64,000 nucleotides of DNA from Delphinapterus leucas (taxonomy: Eukaryota; Chordata; Mammalia; Artiodactyla; Monodontidae): NCBI RefSeq assembly GCF_002288925.2, contig NW_022098072.1, forward strand, positions 22,055,489-22,119,488, given 5' to 3'. The translations under genes were made by a program, and so were the position numbers. The notes under the pieces are model-generated. The model did not search any database, was not told the origin of the DNA, and saw nothing but the letters and a program-made list of their open reading frames with translations. Position 1 is the first letter of the stretch. Each line of letters starts with the position of its first letter. Of this stretch, positions 1-10,904 are shown in pieces.

Positions 1-525
1 TGAAAATATATATTGTGTGATTCCAACTATATGACATTCTGGAGAAGGCAAAACTATAGAGACAGTAAAAAATCAGTGTTTGCCACAGTTTGAGAGTAGG
101 GAAGAGGTGCATAGGCAGAGCTCAGAGGATTTTTAGGGTATTCTTGGATGATACTAAAACAGTAGATACATGCCTTCAGACATTCATCAAAATCTACAAA
201 ATATATAACACCAAATGTGAACGCCAATGTAAACTATGGACTTTGAATAGTAATGATGTGTCAGTGCAGGTTCATTGATTGTAACAAATGTGCAGAATGT
301 TGATACTGGGGTAGGCATACCTTTGCAGAGTGAGTGTGTATGTGGGAACTCTGTACTTTCTACTCAATTTTGCTGTGAACTTAAAACTGCTATAAAAATA
401 AAATCTATTTTAAAAAGTCATACAACATGTGAATGTACTTAATGCCACAGAACTGAACACTTTCAAAATGCTTAAAATGGTAAGATGTTATGTATATTTT
501 ACCACAATTTTCAAAAAGTCCTAAG
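1..525 (+). repeat. Old L1 (L1M) 3' ends, two pieces
   Basis: Bases 1-416 follow the 3' end of an L1MB-type element: a tract about not-quite intact GGCAAAACTATAGAGACAG, then TTGCTGTGAACTTAAAACTGC and a terminal TAAAATAAAATC tail. Bases 417-525 look like a second L1 3' terminus (ACTTAATGCCAC ... TATATTTTACCACAATTTT). Both are diverged and non-coding. Confidence 0.65.
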
Positions 526-614
526 AGAGTTCTAGCAATATTAGGAACTTAGAAGGTATTCTATTCAGATGTCTGTGTCTTATCCATCTCTTCTTACTCA
601 AACCACTGCCTTAC

Positions 615-860
615 TGTTCAGACTATTGTAACAGAATAACACAGACTGGGTGGCTTGTAAACAAAGAAATTCATTTCTTACAGTTCTAGTGGATATGAAG
701 TCCAAGATCAAGATATCTGATGAGGGCCGGCTTCCTAGTTCACAGATGTCTGTCTTCTTGCTGTGCCCTCACATGGCCAAAGGGGCAAGGGAACTTTTAT
801 AATAACATAATCATTTAAGAATGAGTCTCCTTTAAGGCGATATTTTTCCTAACTACTTCC
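615..860 (-). repeat. MaLR-type LTR fragment (MLT1/MST-like)
   Basis: The order GTAACAGAATAACACAGACT, GGGTGGCTTGTAAACA, CAGTTCTAGTGGATATGAAG, then CACATGGCCAAAGGGGCAAG is the reverse complement of the 3' half of a MaLR LTR. It is incomplete and has no open frame. Confidence 0.6.
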
Positions 861-889
861 TTCTGGCTTAGACTTTCCATAGCAGCACT

Positions 890-1040
890 AATTCAAAGTG
901 TGGTTCTTAAACCAGCACCACCTGGGAACAAGTAAGAACTGCAAAATTTTAATACCACCCTATAATTTCTGATCAGAATCTACTTTTTTAACAAGATCCC
1001 CAGGTAATTAGGATGCACAATAAAGTTTGAGTACAGTGTT
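890..1040 (+). repeat. MER5A-like hAT fragment
   Basis: AAAGTGTGGTTCTTAAACCA, CACCTGGGAACAAGT, CTGATCAGAATCTAC and AACAAGATCCCCAGGTAATT follow the small non-autonomous hAT-Charlie element MER5A from end to end, with many substitutions. The stretch 1050-1810 that follows holds nothing I recognise. Confidence 0.6.
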
Positions 1041-1814
1041 CTAGAAGACTTAGCTCTTGTGTACACCCCCTTTTACCTCTTCCTTTAGACTCTTGGCAAG
1101 AGGCATGAATTCTAGCAATAAAGGAAGCAAGGAACAACAAAAAGTTAAAGTTTTTATAAAAGGAGAAAGGGTAGGGATGCAGTAGTGTCAACTTGAATTT
1201 AAAAGGGAACCAAGGGTGTAGCTGGGAAAAGAGAAACATTTATGAGAAAAATCAGTGGTATACCAAGCCAAAATGGAATGTCAGTATCAGGGACTAAGGG
1301 TAATGGGAAACAGATGAATGCACGTGAAAAGAAACAGTTCGATGGACCAAGAAATTAGGGCAAAAGACTAGGAAGAGGGTTTAATAATGAGAAAAAAAAT
1401 GATACCCAACAATAATTCTCCTATTCTGAATTCTCATTTTGACCAAAATATTTCTGAACCCTTTTATCCTGAACAGATTTAAAACTGTTTTTAAAATACC
1501 AATGTCATTCTCAGGTTGCATTTACACACCAAAAGTAGAGTCTTTACAGAGAATATTCAGATTACAATAGCATCCTCATTTTATGGAAAGCAAGGCTCAA
1601 AGAATGATCAGAGACCCCAGGAAAGCCGACATGAGATGAAACCTATTTCAGTTTTAGTATTACATACATTATTAAAACAATAAACTAATATTGGCATTTT
1701 ATACTCCAGCAGTAGATGAAACATTTTTATTTACTTTGTCCTCTAGCAAAAATATTGCTAGTTGAACTTAATTTGTAAAATTTAAAGGCAGTTTCCTATA
1801 ATGTTTAGGAATAC

Positions 1815-2010
1815 AGAGTTTGACAACAGAGGAGATGGGGTTTGAATATGGTTCTGCCACTCACAAATTGTGCTAAAGACTTTAACCTCTCTGTGCCTCT
1901 GGGATTAATACTACCTACTTCACTGGGTTGTTTGTGAGGATTAAATAAGCTAAAATGACTAGCAGAAGGCCTGGTACATAGCAAATAAGAACTCAAAAAT
2001 GTTAATTATT
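1815..2010 (+). repeat. MIR SINE
   Basis: The order TTTGAATATGGTTCTGCCAC, CTTTAACCTCTCTGTGCC, TTGTGAGGATTAAATAAG, GGCCTGGTACATAGCAAATA is that of the MIR core and right half. Old and diverged. Confidence 0.65.
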
Positions 2011-2439
2011 ATTTCTGTGAAAAAATTCTATAAGTATTTCTTAAAGAAAAATCTTCCAAGGATAAAGGGCTACCCTATCTTATTATAATTGGAATGACTT
2101 TCTTTCATTTTAAAGAACAATATTTGAATGAAAGGAACAGTAGTAGTCTGGATTTCTGCCACCTTCCCTTTTATGAACTATTATTTTGCATGTCCACAGA
2201 ATCCACTATGTATATGCTTGTAGAAAAGTGCTTTGTTGAATCTTCAGACAGACTGGTCTGGTCTTTAACATAATCAATAATCAAATCTGAACGTTAGTTT
2301 TAACAGACTCAGAAGAACAGAAGTACTGTGATCTGTTTTTACGCACACCTCACTTCTGACAACAGATGTGTAAATTTTTCCATACCAAGGAGTTCTCCAA
2401 TTCTCTGTGGACATCAACTGAGTGTCCTACACGTCAATT

Positions 2440-3270
2440 CAATTCTGACATTAACTACCCAGAGACAGCGCAACCCCACAGGTTGCTCACTCCCGTAAGA
2501 CTGCCGCAACTTCAGAAGCCAGTCAAAAGTCTTAGGCCTTCCATCCTTCTCACCAACAGGCTATAAATCAGGGTTCCCATGACCCCCTCCTCAGATTTGC
2601 TAGAACAGCTCATGGAACTCGGGAAGGCACTTTACTTACTATTACTGGTTTGTTATACAACTCAAGAACAGCCATGTACAAATACATCTGGGCAAGGTAT
2701 TGGGGGTGGGTAGAAGTCAGTGCAGAGCTTCCATGCCCTGTCTGCGCACATCACCCTCCCAGCAGCTCAATGTGTTCACCAATCTGGAAGCTCTCCAAAC
2801 CCTGTAATTCAAGAGTTTTTACAGAGGTTTCATTACATAGGCATGGTTGATGAAATCATTGTTCATTGGTGATTAACTTAATCTCTAGCCCCTCTTCCCT
2901 TTTTGGAGGTTGGGGAGTAAGCCTGAAAGTTCCAGGAGCACAGGCTCCGGACGCACAGGCTCAGCGGCCATGGCTCACGGGCCCAGCTGCTCCACGGCAT
3001 GTGGGATCTTCCCAGACCGGGGCACGAACCCGTGTCCCCTGCATCGGCAGGCGGACTCTCAACCACTGCGCCACCAGGGAAGCCCCCCCAAGCTTCTTAA
3101 TCAAGGCTTGGTCCTTCTGGTCCCCATCTAGGGGCTATTTAGGGGGCCCCTTGTCACTAGTCATCTCATCTGCATACAGAAAGACACTCAAAGGTTTTAG
3201 CAGCTTGTGCGAGGAACCAGGGACAAAGACCAAACTATATGCTTCTTATTATATCACAATATCACAAGAA
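2440..3270 (-). repeat. Probable old LTR (ERVL/MaLR-like) split by a CHR SINE
   Basis: The flanks 2440-2930 and 3087-3270 read as one degenerate LTR-like unit on the - strand; TTTGGTCTTTGTCCCTGGTT near 3225 and the AACTCAAGAACAGCC block near 2660 are typical of this class. I cannot name the family with confidence. No retroviral gene is present. Confidence 0.4.
2935..3086 (-). repeat. CHR SINE (short form, 3' truncated)
   Basis: Reverse complement of the cetacean CHR SINE: the right edge AGGGAAGCC is the element head, followed inward by the tRNA-like box B region (GGGGCACGAACCCGTGTCCC on this strand). The tail side stops at GAGCACAGGCTCC without the final 45 or so bases and without a clear poly(T). 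Confidence 0.85.
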
Positions 3271-3769
3271 GTAATTCTGCAGTTAAAAATGAAGATTAAA
3301 AGAAAATTTAAAAAGATAAAACATAAATTAAAATCAAAATGAAGGTATATCTTAGTCATTTATCCTTGTGTCTATACTCCTAATAGACCAAAAGTACATT
3401 CAATTAAATTGCTTTAGAGGCTATTAAGTCAGAAGGCAGTAATACATTTTCACCTCCTTTTTATATCGAAGGATGAAGAAGGATAGAAAAAAAGAGATCC
3501 AGTTTTCAGATTTCTAAAAGTCTAGCTACATGTAATTGTCTTATAAAAAAGATAAAAACTGTGAAATTATTCTTTTTGTGAGGATCCATTCCTTGCAAAT
3601 AACATTTCCCTTTGCTATTCCATGCCATTTAAGGAAATTACCTTAGACTCCATCTTCTTATCACCTCCCACATTCCCTCAGACCTCTGACTCCCTAGCTT
3701 ATTCTACCAAATAACACAGGTCAAATTTGTGTGGTAATTTTTTAATAATTGTGTATTATTACCCATAGG

Positions 3770-4277
3770 TATTGTCCAGTTCATGCAACCTTAAGTGCCT
3801 CAGGACCTATGGTAAATTAGAAATGACTGCAAATTCTTTGCAACTCTTTATTACATTATTTCCATACTCCTTGAACATGGGCTGGTTTTGTGACTTGTTT
3901 TGACAATATCATGTGGTAGAAGTGACACTGTGTGATTTCCAAGTCTAGGCCTCAAGAGACCTCACAGCTCCTATAAATGCTCTCTTTGAAGTCTTCCACA
4001 GATAAGCTCAGATAGCCTCCTGGAGATATATGGCCCAGCCAATATCCAGAACCAACTGCCAGCCACATGAATGAAGTCTTCTTAGACTCTCCAACCCAAA
4101 CTGGGCCACCAGATAACTGCAGTCATGTAAGTAACCTTGACAAGATCAGCAGATGAATTGCTCAGCTGATCCCAGCCCAAATTACTGGCCTACAGAATCA
4201 TGAACAAATAAAATAGTTGTTTTAAGCCACTAAGGTTTGCAGTAGTTTATTATCCTGTGAGAGATAACAGATACAAG
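3770..4277 (+). repeat. MLT1-type LTR
   Basis: ATGGGCTGGTTTTGTGACTT, CAAGAGACCTCACAGCTCC, CAACTGCCAGCCACATGAA and TTTTAAGCCACTAAGGTTTG, then a terminal ATAACAGATACA, give the layout of an MLT1 LTR in + orientation. Solo and degenerate. Confidence 0.65.
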
Positions 4278-4814
4278 CCCACAACCCCCTTCTAAATAAA
4301 TGAAATTATCTTTGCATAGAGTAAAACTGAGTTGTACTACTTTGCCTTCAGTTAAACCAAACCTGATAATATGATCACAACCACTGGATTGGTATTTGAT
4401 CTAAAAGCAGCCACATATTACAAGACATAGGAAAAGCTAGTCATCTATAAAGTGACATGGCACAAAACTCTGCCCTAGTGGACAATTCCGTGGAAGGTAG
4501 TGACAAACAAATTCACATCGTTTATCAGGTAACAGGAATGCAATATAAACACTGAAAAACTGGTCACTAAAGCTGTTATTGCATCCTGAAAAACATAATG
4601 TAAATCCTTATCCTGTAAGCACTAGGACCCAAGGGGCTGTATGTCTACTCAGCCTCTTTGTGACCCTACTCTGGAGTGAGCCTACATTGGCTAAGGAAAT
4701 CTGAGCATTTTTCTTTACAATCTGAAAGGACCTAATACACTATATTAATTTCATCTACAGTAACATTTTATAGCATTATTTTTTAAGTTTATAAAACATT
4801 TTTAAATAATCTCA

Positions 4815-4990
4815 TTTGAAAGGCAGCATGGCTTACTGGACAGAGCACAGACTTTGGGTCAGGGAGACCTAAGTTCGATCATACTAATCAAGAAATCACT
4901 ACGAGCAGTTTTAAGGATTAGAAACAAGAAAAATTCATGTAAAAATTTTAAAGTATCTGGCAAATAACAGCACCTCAATAAATTCTATTT
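4815..4990 (+). repeat. MIR SINE
   Basis: GGCAGCATGGCTTACTGGAC, CAGACTTTGGGTCAGGGAGA and the CTGGCAAATAACAGCACCTC end fit MIR from its tRNA-like head to its tail. Confidence 0.55.
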
Positions 4991-5019
4991 TTCTATAATT
5001 TAGTAAGATTTATTAAGGA

Positions 5020-5300
5020 CACTGATTTTATCAGTTGGCTTCTGTTACATAAAAAAATGCCTCAAAAACTAGTAGCTTAAAATAACAACCAATTCTGAGT
5101 CAGCAATTTAGGCTATGCTCAGCTGGGCAGTTCTGTTGATCTTGGCCAGGCTCACTCATGTGCTGTGGACAGATGCCAGGTAGACTGGCTGGTATAAGAA
5201 GGCTCAGCTGGTATGGTTGTCTCTGTTCTAAATGATCTCTTGTCATCTATCTGGCTAGCCTAGATTTGATTACACGTGGAAACATTCCTCTTAATGCCCA
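5020..5300 (-). repeat. Old MaLR-like LTR fragment
   Basis: GTAGCTTAAAATAACAACCA, GCTCAGCTGGGCAGTTCTG and TTGGCCAGGCTCACTCATGT are characteristic of a widespread ancient mammalian LTR. Family not named with confidence. Confidence 0.45.
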
Positions 5301-5499
5301 GGCTCAGAACTCATAAAACATCACTTCCACTGAGTTTACTGGCCAAAGCATATCACAAGGCAAGCCAAGACTTAAAAGGATGGAGAAACAAAGTCAAGGA
5401 GCTGCTTATTGTGGTCATTTTTGCAATTTACCCAGAGACCTATATATCATGTATTGTTAAGGTCTTTTTATACATGTAGATGTGAATGTTTTATGTATT

Positions 5500-5690
5500 T
5501 AATCATTACATTAAATCATTACAAAAAGTCCTCAAGAGAGATATAGACTAATCCTATTTTTCCATGTGGGACAACTGAAGTGTAGAGAGCTAGTAACTAG
5601 CCCAAAATATTATTACTTATACATGGCAGAGTCAAAATTGGAAATCAGGCTTCCTAGGTTCTACCTAGTTCAATGTTTTTTCCCTTATAT
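5500..5690 (+). repeat. MIR SINE
   Basis: TTTTTCCATGTGGGACAACT GAAG and AGAGAGCTAGTAACTAGCCC with GGCAGAGTCAAAATTGGAAA are the MIR core in + orientation. Confidence 0.55.
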
Positions 5691-6279
5691 CATCCTATTT
5701 GTCTAGAAATTGATTGCAAGATCCTAGTGGTCCTATAACACCTCTATAAAATAGCCTCTAAATAATGTCACATAACAAAATGTTTTATAATTTGAGATGT
5801 TAGTTTAAGTCATATTTGCTTGATTTCTTTGTCACAGTCTACCTAACCTAACAAAACACCTGTGGGCAACTTTAATGAAAACCTGTTTACATGGCACAGG
5901 AATCATCTTGTTTCAGTTTGGTTCTGGGCACATTATTTTTCTTTCAAACAGAATTCATTCAATGAATCTCTACTGAACACCTGTTGCCTATGTCAGTCAC
6001 TGTACTAAATACTGAAGGTACAGCAAGATAATCTGCTCTCATAAACTTTATTAAAAGTTTCTCCCACATTATGATGCCTTCCTTGAATCATGAATAAGAA
6101 AGAAGTATTAATAAGGGAAGTATTTATTTTCGGAGAAATTTCTGGGATATACTATTTTAATGGAAATATATTCCTTTTTACAGTCAAACCCTGCAATAGC
6201 TAATAGGAATACCAAGTTCAATAAATTGTGTCACCTGTATGTATAAACAGATATTCACAAATATGCATTTAATTACCCA

Positions 6280-7010
6280 AGTCAGAAGCCTATTAATCAT
6301 TCTGACTCCTATCTCTATTCATCCCCCTCATCTTGGTTGATTCTACCTTCAAAATATATATCAAGTCCATCTACTACTCTCCATTTCCACTAACACTACC
6401 TTGAATCAAGCTACTACTGTCTTTTGCTCAAACCATAACTGACACCAATTTGGTCTCCTTGTGTCCACTCTTGCCTTCTTAGAGGAGCTAAACATATTCT
6501 TTTTTTTTTTTTAACATATTCTTAAAATATAAGTCTGATCACATTATTTCTCCTGCTTAAAACCCTTCATGACAGCTTCCCTATTCTAAATGTAATCCCT
6601 TCAGTGTAGCCTACAAGACCCTGCTTACCTTTCCATCCTCACCTTTAACCCTTCTCTTTGTTGCTCCAGTCACACCACCCTTTTCCTTTCGTACCACGCT
6701 CTTTCCACTGTAGGGCCTTTGTATGCACTGTTCCCTCTTGACGTCACTGGCCTCTTTTCATTTCTCAAGGCTCAAAAAGGCCTTTCCTAACTCCTCTCAC
6801 ATACGTCCCCTTCTTGTCCTGTTATAGTGCCCTATTTGTTTCCTTCATAGCATGTTTTCAATTTATAAATACATACTTAATTATCTACTTGTTATATCTT
6901 TCCTACCTGGCTGTAAGTGCCCTGAGAGTACAAACTATGCTTCATTCATTACTGTATAAATACTTAGCATACTGCTTGCTACATAGTAAGTGTTCAATAA
7001 ATATTTTTAA
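6280..7010 (+). repeat. L2 LINE 3' part
   Basis: The stretch carries the L2 3' region in order: CAAACCATAACTGACACC, CTGATCACATTATTTCTCC, GTAGGGCCTTTGTATGCACT, and the end ACATAGTAAGTGTTCAATAAATA. No open L2 frame remains. A short poly(T) insertion at 6500-6512 is described separately. Confidence 0.65.
6489..6522. repeat. Poly(T) flanked by a direct repeat
   Basis: AACATATTCT occurs at 6491-6500 and again at 6513-6522, separated by 12 T. This looks like a target duplication around an inserted tail with no body. Confidence 0.5.
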
Positions 7011-7683
7011 AATAATCAATATTTAATTTTTTGTATGGTACCATATTGTTTTATTCTCCAATAACTGCAGATAATAAAAGAAGGATGGACAAAACTAAAT
7101 TTACCACAGGGAATGAAAATGGAAAGATTTCCAGGGTCAACACCCAACATGAAAATAAAATTTATTGCCTAAAATAAGTACCTGTTACCATCATCTTAGA
7201 TTATTAATTGTCCAACAAATAAAACCTAATTCCTATGTGCCTAGAGTATGTACAGGGATAATCATATTACTGCTAGTGTGACTTTTCACAATAGGCTTTT
7301 CTCACCTCTTCTATTTCTCTATAGGAACACTTCTCAGGTTAAATACTAGGTTGCTGAAATATACAGAAATGGAATTTATACACTAATTTCAAACACAGTA
7401 CAGTGTATTTCCAAAGACAGAATTACACTGTTTCCAGCATAAAAGCAATAACTAATGTTGAAACAGATTTTTAAATAATGATTCTCTGTAGGCAGTTGAA
7501 AGAGGGAATTTCTAAGGTCAGTTACTTTAAAGTGGAATAACATATCTATATGGCATGTAAATTAGTACAGTATAACAAACTAAATAAGTTTAGATAGCTC
7601 ACTAATTTAAAAAAATATATATCAAACAGTAGTTAGCTTCAAATGAAGTGTTTTCCCAACTATATTCAGAAACAACATACCTG

Positions 7684-7689
<6 letters not shown>

Positions 7690-7718
<29 letters not shown>

Positions 7719-7904
7719 CCAAACCCTTTCTTTTTTTTTTTTTTTCCTTTTCGGGGCACAGGCTCCGGATGCACAGGCTCAGTGGGCATGGCTCACGGGC
7801 CTAGCCGCTCTGCGGCATGTGGGATCTTCCCGGACCGGGGCACGAACCCGTGTCCCCTGCATCGGCAGGCGGACTCCCAACCACTGCGCCACTAGGGAAG
7901 CCCC
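7690..7904 (-). repeat. CHR SINE with double poly(T) and target duplication
   Basis: The SINE body runs 7752-7903 in reverse orientation. On its tail side are two T runs (7690-7718 and about 7731-7745) separated by a short CCAAACCCTTTC spacer. It is flanked by CATACCTGTCTTTT at 7676 and CATACTTGTCTTTT at 7905, a 14-base duplication with one mismatch, so it is a fairly recent insertion. Confidence 0.9.
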
Positions 7905-7929
7905 CATACTTGTCTTTTAATCATGTGAA

Positions 7930-8110
7930 ATAATGTTTATTGCTGCCAGTTATATAATCAGTACACGTTTCTTGAAGAAAATTTAGAAAATATTCACATA
8001 CATGAAAATAAAATTATCCCAAATCCCAGCAACCAGAGAGACCAACAGTTAACATTTTATTTAACAGATAACTATATTTTAGATCAATTACAGTATTATG
8101 TAGATAAAGT
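7930..8110 (+). repeat. Probable old L1/other LINE 3' fragment
   Basis: GAAAATTTAGAAAATATTCA, AAAATTATCCCAAATCCCAG and AACAGTTAACATTTTAT resemble an ancient repeat that recurs near 58000 and 60600. Family uncertain. Confidence 0.35.
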
Positions 8111-8119
8111 CTTAAAAGA

Positions 8120-8660
8120 ATCTAATTCTCTGAACTTATTCTGTGACTTCTATACAACTACTTCCAGACTTCTGCTCATGCCATTCTCTCCTCAAAGAAT
8201 GAAACCAATCTCAATCTACTCACCTTTAAGACTGAGTTATTTAACATCCCTGAGCATCTGTTTTATCATAAGATTTTTGTGGGGATTTAGTAATGCACAT
8301 TAAGAACCTAGTACAGAAGGTGCTATACAAATGGTAGTCATTGTTACAGCTAAAAAGTCCCCTCTTTAGTGGAACTTTCACAGATTACTTCAGTCCTTCT
8401 CTGATGCTATTTGTATGTCACTTACATTGGAATGCCTCATCATGAGCCAATACATGTCTTATCTCCCTCACTAGGATCTGAGATGATTTTGGCAGGTCTC
8501 CTACAACCTTATACTCCCCACAGTGTATACAAATATTTAAGGTCAATTCAATAATATTTTTTTCACACATATTACCTGTAAGTCATTGAACTGGAGACAC
8601 AAAGATAAATCTCAATTTCTGCCCTCACTTAGCTTATAGTAATCTTTTAGAGGGAAAGAG
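8120..8660 (+). repeat. Probable L2 LINE fragments
   Basis: CTTCTGCTCATGCCATTCTC with ATTTGTATGTCACTTACATT and the CACATATTACCTGTAAGTCA section look like pieces of L2. The match is patchy; 8670-8930 holds nothing recognised. Confidence 0.4.
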
Positions 8661-8929
8661 ACATTATTTAGTGTAAATGACTTTAGGCCCACAAACTCTT
8701 TTTTTTGAAACGCTTTGGGGGAAAATGTGTTTCAGAATTTAGAATTTCCCAGATTTTAGAAAGGTAATACAGTATATATACTATATATTAAGAAACCACT
8801 CAGCAAGGTCTAGGTCAGCACCCTATGATCCAACATTGTTATTTCTATGATGAAATGTATAAATATTTACTAACTGGTATAAATATTGACTATAAATAGC
8901 CTCCCATCAGTTCAGGTCAGGTTTTATCA

Positions 8930-9600
8930 CTGTATTAGCTTCCAACTGCTGCTGTAGCAAATTACCACAAAACGTAGTGGCTTACACAATACAAATTTAT
9001 TATCTTATACTTCTACAAGTCAGAACTCTCACTGGGCTAAAGACAAGGTGTCTACAGGGCTGGGTTCTTTTTAGAGGATAAATGGGAGAATCTGTTCTTT
9101 GCCTTGCCTGACTTCTAGACGCTGTTTGCATTCCTTGGCTCCTGGCCTTCTTTCATCTTCACAGTCAGCAATTCCATTACTCTAACCTCTACTTCTGCCA
9201 TGACATTTCCTTCTGACTCCCTTGCTTCTCTCTTCCTCTAATAAGGACTCCTGTGATTACACTGAGTGCATCTAGGTAATCCAAGCTAATCTCCCCACTG
9301 CAAGATCTTTTTTTTTTCCTTGTCTATAAATAATGTTTTATTGAAACAGTTATACTCCTTTATTTACATTTTACTGTGGCTACTTTTTGGCTACAATGAC
9401 TGAGCTGAGTAGATACAACAGAGATCATATGGCAAATCTAAAATATTTCCTCTCTGGCCCTTTATACAAGTTCCATTGCAAGTTCTTTAATTTAATCATC
9501 TCTGCAAAGTCCCTTTTGCCAAATAAGGTAATATGTCCATAGGTTCCAGGGATTAGGACATGGACATCTTTGGGGGGGCCATTATTTTGCCTACCAGAGC
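8930..9600 (-). repeat. MLT1-type LTR with a nested insertion
   Basis: Reverse complement of an MLT1 LTR: GCTGTAGCAAATTACCACAA, GTGGCTTACACAATACAAAT, then CCTTGGCTCCTGGCCTTC, AATAAGGACTCCTGTGATTA, and finally TCTGCAAAGTCCCTTTTGCC and GACATGGACATCTTTGGG. A separate sequence interrupts it at about 9313-9473. Confidence 0.7.
9313..9473 (-). repeat. hAT-Charlie-like fragment nested in the MLT1 LTR
   Basis: CTATAAATAATGTTTTATTG, CTACTTTTTGGCTACAATGA, GAGTAGATACAACAGAGAT and TCTCTGGCCCTTTATA match the interior of the same hAT family as the copy at 37178, read on the opposite strand. It lacks both terminal inverted repeats, begins in a T run and is flanked by imperfect repeats (CCACTGCAAGATCTTTT and CCATTGCAAGTTCTTTA). 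Confidence 0.55.
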
Positions 9601-9639
9601 CACCAATCTAGTCTTTTTTTTTTTTAAAAAGAAACTTCT

Positions 9640-10250
9640 AGTTTTCAGAGTCTTTTGAACTTTAGAACTACAGGTAAGGAATTTTGGACCTGTATAACCA
9701 AAGGTAGTACAAGGCCAGTGATAGAAAAGCACAGGAGAACTGCAGAAATGTGATGAATGGAAAGACCACAACCAGCTAAGTATCAGGAAAAGCTCAATGA
9801 AATAGATGGAATTTGATGAGAGCCTTCAAAGATGCAAAGGATCATGACAGGTGAACACTGGTACAAGAGGTAATTTTCAGACATACTTGCTCTCAAAATT
9901 TTATAGAGACATACAAAATAGCAACAACAAATTCGGAGTCAGGAAACTACAGTATATATTTGGAGAAGAAAGAGAATGCAGTTTGACTGAACTATACAGA
10001 ATAAAAGTAGAAGAATAGTGAAGGAAAAGAAGGGGAAAGATAAATTGAAGACAGATACAATGGGCTATGTTGCTTGTCAGTATGAAGAGTTTGTCCTTAA
10101 TTCTGGAGGAAGTGAGCAGTCAGGTGTAAATAGTTTTGAACTGAGAAATGATGTGATATGATTGGTGTTATATTGGAGAAAGATTAACTTGGCAAGAGGA
10201 ATGATTCAAATTGAGAAAGGCAGAACAGCAGCAGACAAATGACTAATCTA
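9640..10250 (-). repeat. L2 LINE fragment
   Basis: GATGAGAGCCTTCAAAGATG, GAAATGATGTGATATGATTG and AAAGATTAACTTGGCAAGAG are the reverse of internal and 3' L2 sequence. Diverged, no open frame. Confidence 0.5.
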
Positions 10251-10262
10251 AAGAAGTAATAA

Positions 10263-10603
10263 TGGGGCCTCCCTGGTGGCACAGTGGTTAAGAATCCACC
10301 TGCCCATGCAGGGTACACGGGTTCGAGCCCTGGTCCGGGAAGATCCCACATGCCGCAAAACAACTAAGCCCGTACGCCACAACTACTGAGCCTGCACTCT
10401 AGAGCCCATGAGCCACAACTACTGAAGCCCATGTGCCTAGAGCCCGTGCTCCGTAACAAGAGAAGCCACCGCAATGAGAAGCCTGTGCACCACAACAAAG
10501 AGTAGCCCCCGCTCACCGCAACTAGAGAAAGCCTGCATGCGGCAACGAAGACACAACACAGCCAAAAATAAAAATAAATTAAATTAATAAATTTATTTTA
10601 AAA
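10263..10603 (+). repeat. CHR SINE (long form) with target duplication
   Basis: Full long-form CHR SINE from GGCCTCCCTGGTGGCACAGT through the ACTACTGAGCC repeats to GCCAAAAATAAAAATAAAT. It is flanked by AAAGAAGTAATA at 10250 and again at 10604, a perfect 12-base duplication. Confidence 0.93.
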
Positions 10604-10694
10604 AAAGAAGTAATAGGTACTTTAGCGTGATAGGAAAAATAGAATGATGTCAAGGTAGCTAGAATTCGTTAAGAGATTTTCATCAACATGATTT

Positions 10695-10870
10695 TTAATA
10701 AAAGTAGCTACGAATTATAGTTTACTGTATGTCAGGCACCATTCTATGAAAGAGTTTAACTCCATTTTATAGATGAGAAGACTAAGGCATAGAAAGTGTA
10801 AGCAATCCTACACTGAGTAAGTATCATGGCTAGGATTTGAATCCAGGTGTATATGACTCCAAAGTCCAAA
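10695..10870 (+). repeat. MIR SINE
   Basis: CCATTTTATAGATGAGAAGA with CATAGAAAGTGTAAGCAATC and GATTTGAATCCAGGTGT is the MIR core. Confidence 0.65.
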
Positions 10871-10904
10871 TGAATGTGAGCCTGTAGTGACAATTTGAAA
10901 GCTG

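Noticed and set aside
2866..3342. 158-codon + strand frame spanning SINE and flank
   Set aside because: Half of it is antisense SINE and the rest is LTR-like and low-complexity lysine-rich sequence. There is no gene evidence.
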